Of a DNA stretch of 64,000 nt, positions 23,885 through 34,769 are shown piece by piece. Origin of the DNA: Calliopum simillimum (taxonomy: Eukaryota; Arthropoda; Insecta; Diptera; Lauxaniidae). The position numbers were made by a program, and so were the translations under genes. The notes beneath the pieces were generated by a model. The model was not told where the DNA came from, did not search any database, and worked only from the letters and a program-made list of their open reading frames with translations. Positions within the stretch are counted from its first letter, which is position 1; every line of letters starts with the position of its first letter. The stretch spans positions 38,128,245 through 38,192,244 of the forward strand of contig OX638372.1 in assembly GCA_951812925.1 (NCBI GenBank). The letters run 5' to 3'.

Positions 23885-25140
23885 TTATTTCAAAGACTAC
23901 TGTGAAAAAATTTTTAAATTGAGTAATTTAAAAACAAGTTATTTGATAAAATGTATCGGACAATTTTATCAATCGCAGTCCTTATATGATTTTCAAATTT
24001 TATTTGCTCTGAAGAAGTCCTCTCAATCCCCTCAGTCAAAATTCATGTTTGGATCAGTAAACACTGTATTTACTTCCAATGCATTTTACTTTAAATTGTT
24101 CTAATAAATAAAATTTGTTTAACGAAAATACACTATTTCCTCAGCACATTAAAAAAGATTCAGTGTCACTAACTCGTTGATGATTTCAATCATCAATATT
24201 TTTTTTTTTTTTTAACAGGGATTTTGTTTTTTTCCCCAAATATTTAAAAAAATTAAACGAATTATTAATTCAAAAATGTTGGCAAAGCAAACCCTTATTG
24301 CAATATTAATCTCAAATATAAAATAGAAGTAAAAACTTGCCTCTTATTTATTTATCTGCCACAATTTTTTTTTAGTTAGTTTTTCGCAGATGAACTTTTC
24401 ATGTATGTATTTGTTGTTATTTTAAATTGTTGTAATGCATAAATTTAAAAATGGCATTTAAGGATTAGCTTTTATTTGTAACTTTTAGTATTCTCTGCTT
24501 TTAGTATGCTCTTGCTATTTTGCATGTTATGGCACTTGAGAAATTTTAATCAAAATAAATAAATTTTTTGTTGTTTATTTTTGCAGATATCAGTTATGGC
24601 ATTTTAAATACACGCGCGCGCAAATACACACACACACAGACACATGCATTTGTGAAATTATTTAAATTCGTTGCACTGTCATTTATTTAGTTTTATTTTA
24701 TTTTTGTTGATTAATATTGTAACTTTTCCATAAAACAACTTTTTTCACTTTGCCCATTGAAAACGAAAGACTTAAGAAACAAACTTGATATTTTTTCTCG
24801 CAACAAAACGCTGTTGCCGTTGTTGCATTTTATTTATTGATTTATTTTTTATATTTTTTTGATTTTATATATTTTTTCTTTTATATTTTAACTTGCAACT
24901 CGAGTTAAAAAAAATAAAAAATCACAACAATTTACATATTAATAATACACAAATGATTTATCGAATGTTTGTCTTTTACACTCCATACAACCAACAAGAA
25001 GTAACAAAAATTTTTCAAAACAATTCAGATTTTGCAGCGTTTGTTTTTTTCGCTATTTTTTTTTTTTTGTTTTTGTTGTTTTTTTAATAAATTTTTCGGT
25101 TTCTTGGTGTTAAAATAAAACTTAGTAATTTAAGCTTTTT
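23885..25140. other. AT-rich non-coding stretch with CA/CG microsatellite
   Basis: A CACGCGCGCG / CACACACACA tract lies at about 24612-24645. Long T runs occur at 24200 and 25055-25085. No coding was recognised. Confidence 0.45.
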
Positions 25141-25149
25141 ATATTTATA

Positions 25150-25460
25150 AACTATGAAATTTTGCTGCGCTTTCAATTTGTAAAACACGCGTAGTCGACG
25201 GTCGAAATGAAACTGAAAGCAAAGAGTAGATTTTGTGCCTGATTTTTTTTTTCTTCGCTTAGTTTGTTGGCTTGCAAAACGTTTCGACTGGCGACGGACG
25301 ACGTTGCTGTTAAGCAGTCCCGTCGCCGCTGTTGCTGTCGCTGCTGCTGTTGCCGCGACGAAGAAAAGCGCGTGTAAATTAGTAACTGAAATTTGCAGTT
25401 TGGCGGCAGTTGCTGCTGTTGCCGCTGTGTCTGTCTGTTTAACTTTTTTGAACAAGCAAA
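25150..25460 (-). promoter_or_regulatory. CpG/GCN-rich island, candidate host promoter or 5' exon
   Basis: This ~300-bp block stands out from AT-rich surroundings by CpG content (ACGCGTAGTCGACGGTCG, GGCGACGGACGACG) and by GCN/CAG triplet runs. On the minus strand, TCAGTT at 25216-25211 fits the fly initiator consensus TCAKTY, and CGACT begins 17 bases downstream, near the bridge/MTE position. An open minus frame (25455-25084) is alanine-rich where it crosses the triplets and shows no domain, so it is not called as a protein. This is compositional evidence only. Confidence 0.25.
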
Positions 25461-26015
25461 ACGCTCTGTTAAAACAGATGATGATGTTATTGAAGATGAT
25501 GTTGACGTTGTTGCTTTAACTTTGTAATTTTTTGTTGTTACTGTTGTTGTTTTTTTTTTTCACAATTTACTTTTATTGCCGATATTTTACCTGTTTTTGT
25601 TTTTGTTTGTGTTTTTTCTTTTTCGCTGGAAAAATTAACTTTTTTATAACCCGTATAAAAATCTAATTTTCTCTACAAATTTAATGCCTTAAGTAATTGG
25701 TTTTACAGACGCATTAGAACTTGACGTTTGGTTGTATTTGAAATGAATTTTTTCAACAAAATTTTAATAGTTTTTGTTGTTAAATTTTTAGCTGTCGAAC
25801 AAATGTTTCAAATAAAATTGTCACACATTTTATAGTGCACTTTTTATTTTGTTAATAAAGTGTTCAAAAATAGCGCTGATGAAATTAAACATTCAGAAAA
25901 TTGTGAATAGAATGATTTTCAATTGCTTGTACATACACTTAGAAAAATGAGTGTCATAATTATTACACCTTTTGAGTACAAAAAAAAAGAAGAATTTAAC
26001 ACTTAATTTCAAACA
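25461..26015. other. Non-coding AT-rich stretch
   Basis: TTGTTG and T-run simple sequence is present. The segment near 25940 (CACTTAGAAAAATGAGTG) is similar to the CACTGAGAAAA end of the next element and may be a solo end. No gene. Confidence 0.4.
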
Positions 26016-26394
26016 CACTGAGAAAACAGTATGATTATATACATCAAAATTTGGTAATAATTAACAAATAATATATTTGATATAGGCAAATTGAATATTT
26101 GATATTATTTAATGAATGGCATATTTGAGCAATTTTATTGGTTCAATCGTATATTTGTTAATAATTACCAAATATATGTTTGAATATAAAGATATTTATT
26201 ATTTTGAATTTAGACCTTTATTATTATTATTCTTTTTATTAATTAGGAACTACATAATATGACAATATTTGCTAGGATCACGGCGACATTATAAAATATA
26301 ATATTTGTTATAAATTAAAAATAAAACTCTTCTCTGAAATTTGAATGCGCTCGCCAATTTGCAAAAAAAAAAAAACAAAAAAAAAAACAACAAA

Positions 26395-26535
26395 AAATTC
26401 TTGTCTGGGTGGGGGGGATTGAACTCATGCCCCCGGGGCATTTTTTGTTCTTTGTTAGATGCTACCATATATTTACCAGCTACATTTGTAACCTTGGTTC
26501 ATTGCAATCGTAAGAGCGAATCCATGAGTAGCTAA
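26395..26535 (-). repeat. tRNA-like segment in the TIR element, left
   Basis: Read on the minus strand, TAGCTGGTAAATATATGG resembles an A box/D arm, and GAGTTCAATCCCCCC resembles a B box/T arm. The spacing is longer than in a true tRNA and no acceptor stem was found. It shares the motif CTTGTCTGGG with the segment at 27610-27700. Confidence 0.4.
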
Positions 26536-26725
26536 TTGGAACTATGCCGCGCGTATTGAATTCTTTAAACCTCTGGACGCAATGACCGAATGTAAATTAC
26601 TGAATCTTACAGCTTAACAATCAGAACTATATTATAAATAAAGATGTTCTACATATACAAATTAAAATGCGAAAAAGTTAAAACGAATCACAAAGTCAAT
26701 CAAAGTGAAATAAAAAATAAAATAA

Positions 26726-27594
26726 CACAGGTTTACAAAAAAAAAAAAAAGAAATGTCATGGCGTTTTGACCAGACTATGTGTTTCCTAGGGACTTTGAC
26801 GTCCTGAATCCGAATCCCGGGTTCGTTTTTGTCCAGAACGTCTGCGAAAAAATATTTCAAGGTCATATGGAGGTCATGTGTCGTTTAGCGATAAATTCGC
26901 TAAAATTCTGAAACTAATTTTTTATCATTGAACCTTTAGTCCTTTAAAAGAATATGTGATCAAAAGGGGTATTTCGGACCTAGTTTCGGAGATATAGCCA
27001 TCGGAAGATCCGGATATATCTTCTATGAAAACCGCTATAAATTGGGAACCCCTTGATGGATTTGTAAAATATTGAAAGGTATTTTGACAGCCTATAAAAA
27101 TGTTTTGTGCATATTTTCAATTGGATTCATAGTTTTCGAGATATGAGCTTTTTTGAAATTTTGTGAAATTTTTCAATTACAACAACAAATAAATCAACAA
27201 CACCATCAACAACAACAGAACACCTTTCATATGACACCAATACTTTCCAAATCCATTCAGGGGTTCCCAACTTATAGCGGTTTTCATAGAAGATGTATAT
27301 TCTGATCTTTCGAAGGGTATATCTCCGAAACTAGGTCCGAAATACCCTTTTTGATCACATATTCTTTTTAAGGCCTAAGAGCTCAATGATTAAAAATTAG
27401 TTTCAGAATTTTAGCGAATTTATCACTAACCGACACATGAACCCCATTTTGACCTCTATATGACCTTGAAATCTTTTTTCTCAGACGTTCTGGAAAAATA
27501 CGGACCCGGGATTCAGATTCAGGACTTCAAAGTCTCTAGGAAACATATAGTCTGGTCAAAACGCCATGACATTTTTTATTTTTGTAAACCTGTG
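26726..27594. mobile_element. 869-bp palindromic element, arms ~345 bp
   Basis: CACAGGTTTACAAAA at the left end matches TTTTGTAAACCTGTG at the right (27580-27594). Pairing continues through GTCATGGCGTTTTGACCAGA and TCGGACCTAGTTTCGGAGAT to about 27070/27235. The loop of ~165 bp holds CAA-rich simple sequence. There is no protein-coding frame. It sits inside the larger element 26016-27993. Confidence 0.85.
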
Positions 27595-27609
27595 TAATTA
27601 ATTAAAAAA

Positions 27610-27700
27610 AAAACACTTTCTTGTCTGGGATTCGAACATACACCCCCAGGATATCAGTCAAACGTCTTATACATTGAGCTAACTCTTTCTACGTTTGTAG
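27610..27700 (-). repeat. tRNA-like segment in the TIR element, right
   Basis: The minus strand reads TTAGCTCAATGTATAAGACG, then GTTTGACTGATATCC, then TATGTTCGAATCCCAG. This is the clearest tRNA-like arrangement in the window. It resembles the TTTGACTGCAGATC anticodon arm of tRNA-Cys with a lost base pair. No closed acceptor stem; a poly-T/A tract follows. I read it as a tRNA-derived relic, not a gene. Confidence 0.5.
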
Positions 27701-28009
27701 TGATAGTTATTTTGAATTAATTTTAAACAAAAAGTCAAACGAAAAATTTAACAAGTATTGATTGTTTTTTATAACTTTTGAAAATAATGTTTTGAAAATA
27801 ATGTCAGTATGTTTTTGAAGCAAATATTTGACATTCTATCAAACAGATATCAGTTTTGGCCCAATCAACAATATTTCAAGGTCCAATTAAATGCATATTA
27901 ATATTTACCGAAATTTGTTAATTATTAACAAGTATTTTCTAAAATGTTCAATCAAATATATTTCGGTGATGGAAACATACTCTTTTCTCAGTGCATAAAT
28001 AAACAAAAA

Positions 28010-28225
28010 TGATCAAAAAAATGATCAGCAAAAATTGATTTCCAAACAGCGCAAAATGATAATATCATCAAAAATTACGGATTGTTCCAGTAATTTAATG
28101 ACTTTACTGAATTCTCATGAAAAAGTAATGGCACGAAAGTAAAATTTACGATTTAAACTTCAAAAAGTACGGAGACAAACTGCATAAAATATTGAATAGA
28201 AAAGTAAAAAGTTGTCAAAGGAAAA
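28010..28225 (+). repeat. Partial copy of the 6.1-kb TIR element
   Basis: The order of blocks matches 6095-6290: ATTGATTTCCAAACAGC, then AAAATTACGGATTGTTCCAG, ACTGAATTCTCATGAAAAAG, and a closing GAAAAGTAAAAAGT. The right half with the tRNA-like part is missing here. No coding. Confidence 0.65.
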
Positions 28226-28239
28226 ATTACACTGGCACA

Positions 28240-29400
28240 CAAAAAAAAAAGGGTTTATGCCACAGTGGAGCTCGAATATGACAATAAAAAATCGGTCTGA
28301 TAGCCCATTTTCGCGCTAGCGCCCCCTATTTCCCCCCTAGTGGTTTGAAATTCCCCTTGGTATAAATATTCGATAATTTGTGTATTTGTTTTTCGGTTTT
28401 CGGGTGCGCTGTAATCAAAGAGAATTATGAAAAATTATTTCAGCCACAAAGTCACCCCCTAGCATCCCCTTATATTATATGAAAATTTTAAAATGTTAGT
28501 AATTTTATGGTTTTTCAGTGTTTTCATAAAACTTGTTGTACCAAGGTCATCATGAAATATGCCAAATAAATATTTTTTTGTTGCGGAGATTTTTTAACCC
28601 TGATTTAATTCTAACCCATTTTCATCCAATGTTCGATTAATCGAACAGTAAAATTTACCATTTTCAATAATTTTTTAAACTATGAAAGTAAATGATATCA
28701 CTTTGATTTTCAGCGCCTTATATTACTTTGATCTTTTGGCTGTTCGAAAAATATTATTTTCCATTTCCCCATCCCCCTCCATTAGTTTGACTCATACCGG
28801 CACCTGTCAGGAACCTGTCAAACTAATGGAGGAGGGTGATTGAAAAATGCCTTGTTGATGGACCTTATTTTAAAAAATTTTTTAAAATATAAAATAATTA
28901 CAAAAAAAAAAAAACATTAATGAAGAAGTTTAATTGCCTAAAAACCAAGCTATAATTTGCAATCCAAAAATCAACACCTGACAGTATTTGACGGGTACCA
29001 GTATGAGTCAAAGTTAGTGTTCGATTAATCGAACGTTTTCGGTGAAAAGGGGCTGCCCATAAGCCTCGTGAGGCTTAAATTCGCAAAAAGTTTTCCCATT
29101 CTCACCTCTCCTATGTATTGCTGGCATGGCGTAAAAAAAAGTTCCGTCACATAGGGGGCGGAGAAGAGTGGAAACAGAAAAATAATATCAAAAAAAAAAA
29201 AAATTCATAAAATTTTTTTATGACGGATTTGAAATCAGGGGTACTAAAAACACTAAAAATATACTTTATATCAAAAAATTAATTTTTTTTAGCGTGCCTG
29301 AATATGGGTTAAGGTGACCAAAAACCATTTGCACTTCCTTCTAGTTTAGGAAATGCACCTATGGGCTCAGAATTTTTGAAATGGCCCACACTTAAAATCA
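28240..29400. repeat. Non-coding region with nested inverted repeats
   Basis: The perfect palindrome GTTCGATTAATCGAAC occurs near 28630 and again near 29019. CCCCCTCCATTAGTTTGAC (28781) pairs with GTCAAACTAATGGAGGAGGG (about 28837). The block GACTCATACCGGCACCTGTC is answered in reverse by GACAGTATTTGACGGGTACC near 28980. These signs suggest a palindromic element spanning roughly 28617-29040. No coding or defined ends. Confidence 0.5.
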
Positions 29401-30590
29401 TTAAGCACTCAAGAAATAATGGAATCATCTTTTTTTTTTGTTTATTTTCTTCTTTAAACGATTGGTAATAAAATTTAAAAATTTTGTTGTTATAGCAAAA
29501 TACGTGAACCTAAGTGTTAAATTAAAAAAAAAAAAATTAAAAAAAATTAACAATTACAATAAATAAAACATAAATTTATTGATTACAAAATTCAGGTGCA
29601 GTATTCAAAATGAAAATATTAATTTTTCTGCAACAATGGAATTGTAAAAATATTTGCGTAAAAATACGCATTGTAGCTTTTTTAGAAAAAGCTTTCATAT
29701 CAGCTGAAAAGAATTGAAACAAGTGGCGCGCAGAAAACAAGTTTACATTTTTCTGTTTTTTTTTTTTTTTAATTACCAGTCTATGAAAATAAAAAAACAA
29801 CTCAAAATTCATATCGAAATGTTAACAGCCAAGCAACATTTGACACCAGCTCCAGTAATAAAAATGACAACAACAAAATCCGAACCAGTCCATAATGCAA
29901 AAAAATATGAATGAATGCAATTAGAATAAAACAATTTTTTTTTTGTTTTAAAAGGCAAATACATTTTTGAAATAACTAAGCGACAGCTTTTGCCAAGTTT
30001 TTTCAAAAAAGCAGGTAGCTTCAGCAACTTATTAAAAAAAAATTAATGAATAAACATTGCAGTTGCTTTGTTGTTGCTTAAGCACCTGTTATCTTTAACT
30101 GTCACAACTGCAGTAGCACTGTCAGCAGCTGCAGCTGAAGTTACTCTACAACTTTTAAGCGGATTCTATAGCAAGTGCGCAGCGCTTTAAGCAACAGCAA
30201 CAGCTGAGAGAGACATTGCAGTGCGACGACTAGCAACTCAAATTTCAAGATAAGCAACTGGAAAAAATGCTTAGGCAGCACAAAGTTTAAAAGAGCAAGC
30301 TTTTGTTTTTGTTGGTATCTGTTTTATGTAGCACTTTTTTATGTACAATATAATGTAGGTTCTTCTGACAAATGGGTTGATCTCTTTCCAATTCAATATT
30401 TATGTAGAAGACGTCCGAATGTTTGGGATGCTGTATGTTGAAATTTTTCTTTGAAATCTTATGAGTTAACTTAGGTGCAGCAAACTTCAGACCTTAGGTT
30501 GAAAATTTAAAGTTCTAGAAACCCAATCGCAAAAATTTTTTTTTCTTAAATTTTTCATAAAATTTTGACCTGAGAATCCGATGGTGCATC
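29401..30590. other. Non-coding; CAG/GCA-rich patch with E-boxes at 30060-30270
   Basis: No gene was recognised. The patch 30060-30270 is richer in G+C than its surroundings and carries several CAGCTG or CACCTG E-box hexamers (for example in CAGCAGCTGCAGCTGAAG). The rest is AT-rich with T runs. Confidence 0.35.
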
Positions 30591-30605
30591 TATCCTGCAT
30601 GAAAC

Positions 30606-31479
30606 ACCTACCTACTATCAAAATCAGACATCAGTTAGAGAATGTTATAGAGTTCTTCAACATCATTTTGATCGTTATGAGCGTCCAACTTAGCGCACTA
30701 TTCGTAACACCAACACAAGATTTCGAAGCAATTTTCCACTATTGCACATTCATCATTCAACCAGAGTGCCTAGAGCTCGTAATTTAGAGAATATTGCTGC
30801 ACTCTCTGCTAGTGTTCGTGAAAAACGTGAATAATCCATTCGTTGCCGATCACAGGCTTTGGGCATCTCTTATGGATCATTGTGGCGTATCTTGAAGCGT
30901 GATCTTGGTCTGAAGGCTCGTACAAGAATTGAAGCCGGCTGATTCTGGTGTATGTTTTAATTTCGGTTTACAACAACTTCAAATTGATCCATTATTTTAT
31001 CGAAAAATTGTGTTTAGCAACGAAGCTCATTTCTGGTTGAACGGCTACGTTAACAAGCAAAATTGCCGTATTTGGGCCGATAAAAAACCAGAAGTAATCT
31101 AAGAGCTTCCAATATTTGGGCAGGAGGCATCATCGGACCCGTGTTACGGTCGATGGTGCTCGCTACAGAGCAATGGTCAATGAATTTTTCTTGACAAAAA
31201 TTCAGGATATTAGTGTAGCCGACCTCTGGTTTCAACAGGATGGCGCAACATGCCATACAGCTGAAGAAACAATCGCTTTATTGAGGGATACTATAATGAA
31301 TTACCTGAAAGTATTAAAAACTGTGATAGTAACTTATTTAAAAATAAACTTTATAATTTTGCTAAATCATTAGAGATCCGATAAATCCTGAGTAGTGAAT
31401 AGTGAGTGGTACATGTTTCGAGGGTTAATTAATTAAGTAAATTTTATATTATTATGTTCTTTATGTATGTATTGTAAAT

Positions 31480-31516
<37 letters not shown>

Positions 31517-31857
31517 TGTCATATTAAATTTAAGCGAATAGAACTAAACTCGTGTAAGCTGTAATAAATAAATAAAATAAAAAATAAAAAATACTTTCTA
31601 TGAAAACATCATCTCAAGAAATGCTCCTGTTAATTGGCCACCAAGATCATGTAATTTGACGCCATTGGATTACTTTCTTTGGGGATATGGTAAATCACTT
31701 GTTTATGTCGACAAACTCGAAACTATTGACGCTTTAGAAACCAGCATAACTCGTGTTATTCAAGGAATACCGGCCGATATGCTCGAAAGAGTTGTCGAAA
31801 ATTCGACCCACAGAATGAAACATTAGATCACCCGTTACATAGAGGAATGCACGCAAT
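30606..31857 (+). pseudogene. Rosa-type (DD41D) transposase relic, split by a LINE tail
   Basis: Pieces match the intact transposase at 44154: SVRECYRVLQHHFDRYERP, GSLWRILKRDLGLKAR, SNEAHFWLNGYVNKQNCRIW (catalytic D of SDE changed to N), FQQDGATCHTAEETI, then after an insertion at 31293-31590 NAPVNWPPRSCNLTPLDYFL and LWGYGKSLVYVDKLET. Several frameshifts and stops separate them. Some middle segments are deleted. The copy is older than the 44-kb one and cannot be active. Confidence 0.85.
31293..31590 (+). mobile_element. 5'-truncated LINE insertion (3' tail)
   Basis: The insert interrupts the rosa relic and is flanked by ATACT at 31288-31292 and 31591-31595. Its first 30 codons (31295-31384) read NELPESIKNCDSNLFKNKLY then NFAKSLEIR and stop. 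This is the typical end of a non-LTR reverse-transcriptase ORF. A 3' UTR with a (TA)n microsatellite (31485-31514) and an A-rich tail TAATAAATAAATAAAAT follow. 5' truncation, short target duplication and A-rich tail are standard marks of LINE insertion. Confidence 0.75.
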
Positions 31858-31994
31858 TGTTTTACTCTTTTTTGCAACCTACTTGCGATTTTAAAAGTTA
31901 TTGAATTTTGTACCTAACACCATAAGGTATTGCATAAAAAAAGAAAATCAGAGGTACCGCAAACTATCAATTAAACCACGTTCTGGAGAACCGT

Positions 31995-33560
31995 GTAGTT
32001 ATGTCAGCTTATTATTTATTTTTATTTATTTATTTATTTAGTTCCTTCCTAGCACAACAAAATATATATCTTATAATTATAGTACTAGTCACATGGCGAC
32101 AAATTAATACATGAGATGATTAAATACAAGTTTTAAATATAGTTCACATACTTAAAGAAATAATTATAAAAATAAAAAAAAAAAATAAATTTGGTGAAAA
32201 TTACAAAAAAATAACTTAAACTAAAACCTATTATTGCAGCTGTGCTAGATGGATAAGCAGTTTATTTTTGTATTGCACGAAGTTGGGAATGGATCTTAAG
32301 ATTGATGGCAGAGCGTTCCAAAGACGTATTGTGTGTATAAAGAATTGTCTTTCGGATGTCAAGCAAGAATGGCGTATCTGAATTATAGACTTCGAGCGAG
32401 TATATCTCGAAAAAGTTAGTTTGCTATAGAGATAAGAAGGTTGCATCGTGTATATCACTTTATGCAGTAGCAGTAGAGTCCGAAGTTTCAATACATTTTC
32501 AAAGGACATGTTGTATAGCTTTTTAGCGTAGGTTGAGATATGGTCTGTGCGCCTTAATCCAAAGACATACCGTGCTATATTATTGAAAATTACGTTTAGC
32601 TTATGCTTCATAGAAAAATCACAATTAGCAAAGATTTCACACCCATACAGAAGAGTGGGCAGTAGGTAGCTTTTCGCAAGCAAAAGCCTTACCCTTACCG
32701 GTGTAAAAAACTGAGTTGTCCACAGCGCACGTAACATACCATAAACTTTACCAATAGTACAGCTGATATGGTTGTTCCACGACAGCGTTCTATTAAAAAC
32801 AACTCCGAGATTTTTTGCTGATTCTACTAGTTCAATGTAGCTGTTGTTTAGGACTATTTTAGGAATAGAAGAAATATCAAAAATCTTTTTGCTAACTACT
32901 AAACACTTTGATTTGGTTGGGTTTAGACACAGCCCGTTTTTGTTTGCCCAATTCAGCACCCGATTTAGATCTTCATTTATTTCAGCTACACAATTTATTA
33001 TATTGTTGCGATTACAGCTAACATATAGCTGAACGTCATCCGCATACATATGCACATTACAATATTTAAGGTTTGGTGGTAGGTCATTGGTGTAAATTAC
33101 AAATAAAAGTGGTGCCAAAACAGAGCCTCGAGGGACTCCTCTTTTGAGGTGGAGGAAATTTGACATTGAATTGTTAGCATAAACAGCTTGTGATCTATCA
33201 GTGAGATATGATAGAATTAGGTTGGCAGCTGTAGTGGTGAAATTAAACATATTGACTAGTTTAGTATAAAGGATGTTATGATCAACAGCCTTGGAATGAT
33301 CTAGAAGTATCAAAAAATTTATTTCGTTACTATCCAGGCCAACTCTTAACTGTTCTGTCACATCTATTATTGTAGTAACACAACCACGCCCAGATCTAAA
33401 ACCTGACTGCCGATCCGTTAACAGTCTATTGTCGTGAATAAATTCACTAACTTGCCAGTTCAATATAAGCGTCCAAGTCTTGTTCTTGAAAAATTTCAAA
33501 AGCCGAGACCAAGACTCAATACCAACAATAATTTCGCTCATCACTATTGTCAATACATCA
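31995..33560 (-). mobile_element. 5'-truncated Jockey/CR1-type LINE
   Basis: The coding part is at 32231-33553 (minus). The 3' UTR runs down to about 32000 and ends in a (TAAA)n-like tail seen on the plus strand as TTATTTATTTTTATTTATTT. The 5' half (endonuclease and ORF1) is absent, as usual for truncated insertions. It lies between the rosa relic and the 33.7-kb mariner. Confidence 0.75.
32231..33553 (-). pseudogene. Reverse transcriptase (C-terminal part) of a non-LTR element
   Basis: This is an open frame of 440 codons. Motifs in order: TDRQSGFRSGRGC (about residue 46), LILLDHSKAVDH (81-92), RGVPRGSVLAPLLF (138-151), YADDVQLY (170-177, catalytic YADD), GLCLNPTKSKCLVV, NLGVVF and a WNALPSILRSI end. 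Members normally read DFSKAFDTVDH at the second motif; here three codons are missing between KA and VDH, so the enzyme is probably inactive although the frame is open. Homology is only convincing from about residue 30; the first residues are flanking sequence. The type is Jockey/CR1-like; the exact clade was not determined. Confidence 0.8.
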
Positions 33561-33737
33561 TACGTAGGCTGCTAGATATATTTCTGGCCTAGGCAACACT
33601 AAGTGTTGCTAGGTGCAATCTGACATTGCCATTGGAAAGTTTGACATTTTTTAGCATAAACGTACTCAGAACGTTTTAACGTACGACCATCATTTGTGTT
33701 GTTTACAGTGACTTGAAAAAATCAATTTGGCAAAAAA

Positions 33738-34639
33738 ATGGAATTAACTCGTAAACATTTTCGTGCGATAATTTTTCACAACTTTCGACGTGGATTATCA
33801 CGACAAGAGTGCATCAATGAACTTAAATCTTTGTATGACGATGAAGCACTATCCTATAGCACTGTGAAAAACTGGTTTAATGAATTCAATCGTGGCCGAC
33901 GCTCGCTCAAAGACGAATTCCGTGAAGGTTGGCCGTAAAAATGGTTTTTTCTCGTTGGATCCCGCACAATTTGACAATCGCTCAAAAAAAGGCTCGTGTC
34001 GATTAGTGCAAAGAAAAGTTGAAAAAATACGATCGCGGTGCTTCAAAAGACGTTTATAAGATTGTCACAGGTGACGAATCATGGATCTATGCGTATGAGC
34101 CCGAAACAAAACAGCAATCGACCGTGTGGGTCTTCAAAGACGAGCCAAATCCAACGAAAGTTGTTCGTGGAAAAAGCACTTCGAAGCAAATGGTCGCCTG
34201 TTTCTTCGGCAAAACTGGTCATGTGGCGACTGTACTGCTTGAGCAACGAAGGACGGTCAATTCTGAGTAGTACACCATAATTTGTTTGCCTGAAGTCTTC
34301 GGAGAAATTCGAAAAACGAGCAAGAGAAGACGAATCATTGTTCACCATGACAATGTGATTTCTCACACATCGGCTGAAACCAGCGCCTTTTTGACCGGCG
34401 AATTGATGGGTCATCCGCCGTACAGCCCTGACTTGGCACCCAATGACTTCTTTCTATTCTCGCATATCAAGAAAAAAATGCGTGGTCAACGATTTTCGTC
34501 GCCAGAAGATGCTGCTGAAGCGTTCAAAAAACATGTTTTGGAGGCGTCTCAATCGGAATGGGAAAAGTGCTTCGAAAATTGGTTTGAGCGCATGCAAAAG
34601 TGTATAAATCATGCTGGAGAATACTTTGAAACACAATAG
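33738..34639 (+). pseudogene. Mariner transposase, broken near-full-length copy
   Basis: The start is ATG at 33738 (MELTRKHFRAIIFHNFRRGL). Blocks in order: EALSYSTVKNWFNEF, RRSLKDEFREG, FSRWIPHNL, a catalytic TGDESWIYAYEPETKQQ, VACFFGKTGHVATV, VHHDNVISH (second Asp), HPPYSPDLAPNDFFLF (third Asp) and FERMQKCINHAGEYFETQ. Breaks: the second helix-turn-helix is deleted around 33930, a TAG lies at about 34007, frameshifts occur, TAG replaces the Trp codon of VNSEWY at 34268, and three codons are missing between the second and third Asp. The 5' leader is shared with the element at 10437-11109. Typical mariner length is about 345 residues. Confidence 0.85.
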
Positions 34640-34769
34640 AACCATTTTATCATAGTTAAAATAGATGGATAGCACTATCGGATTCACCGGTCAAAATTTC
34701 TTGAAAAAAAAAAAGTAATTTTACAAAGTTTTCTTAATAGATATGTATGTGGATTTAAGCTGTATACAC

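Larger units (their letters stand above)
26016..27993. mobile_element. CACTG-ended TIR element hosting a second palindrome
   Basis: The outer ends CACTGAGAAAACAGTATG (26016) and CATACTCTTTTCTCAGTG (to 27993) are imperfect inverted repeats. AT-rich subterminal blocks with ATATTTG/CAAATAT and TTGTTAATTATTAACA-type sequence occur on both sides. Between them lie two tRNA-like segments (26395-26535, 27610-27700) and an independent palindromic element at 26726-27594. No transposase was recognised. The superfamily is not established. Confidence 0.6.

Noticed and set aside
25084..25455. Alanine-rich 123-codon minus-strand frame
   Set aside because: It is generated by GCN/CAG triplet repeats; the opposite strand is also open. 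No domain.
27610..27700. Functional tRNA gene
   Set aside because: A and B boxes are recognisable, but there is no acceptor stem and the D and anticodon stems are not fully paired.
34079..34414. Minus-strand 111-codon frame
   Set aside because: It is the antisense shadow of the mariner transposase pseudogene.
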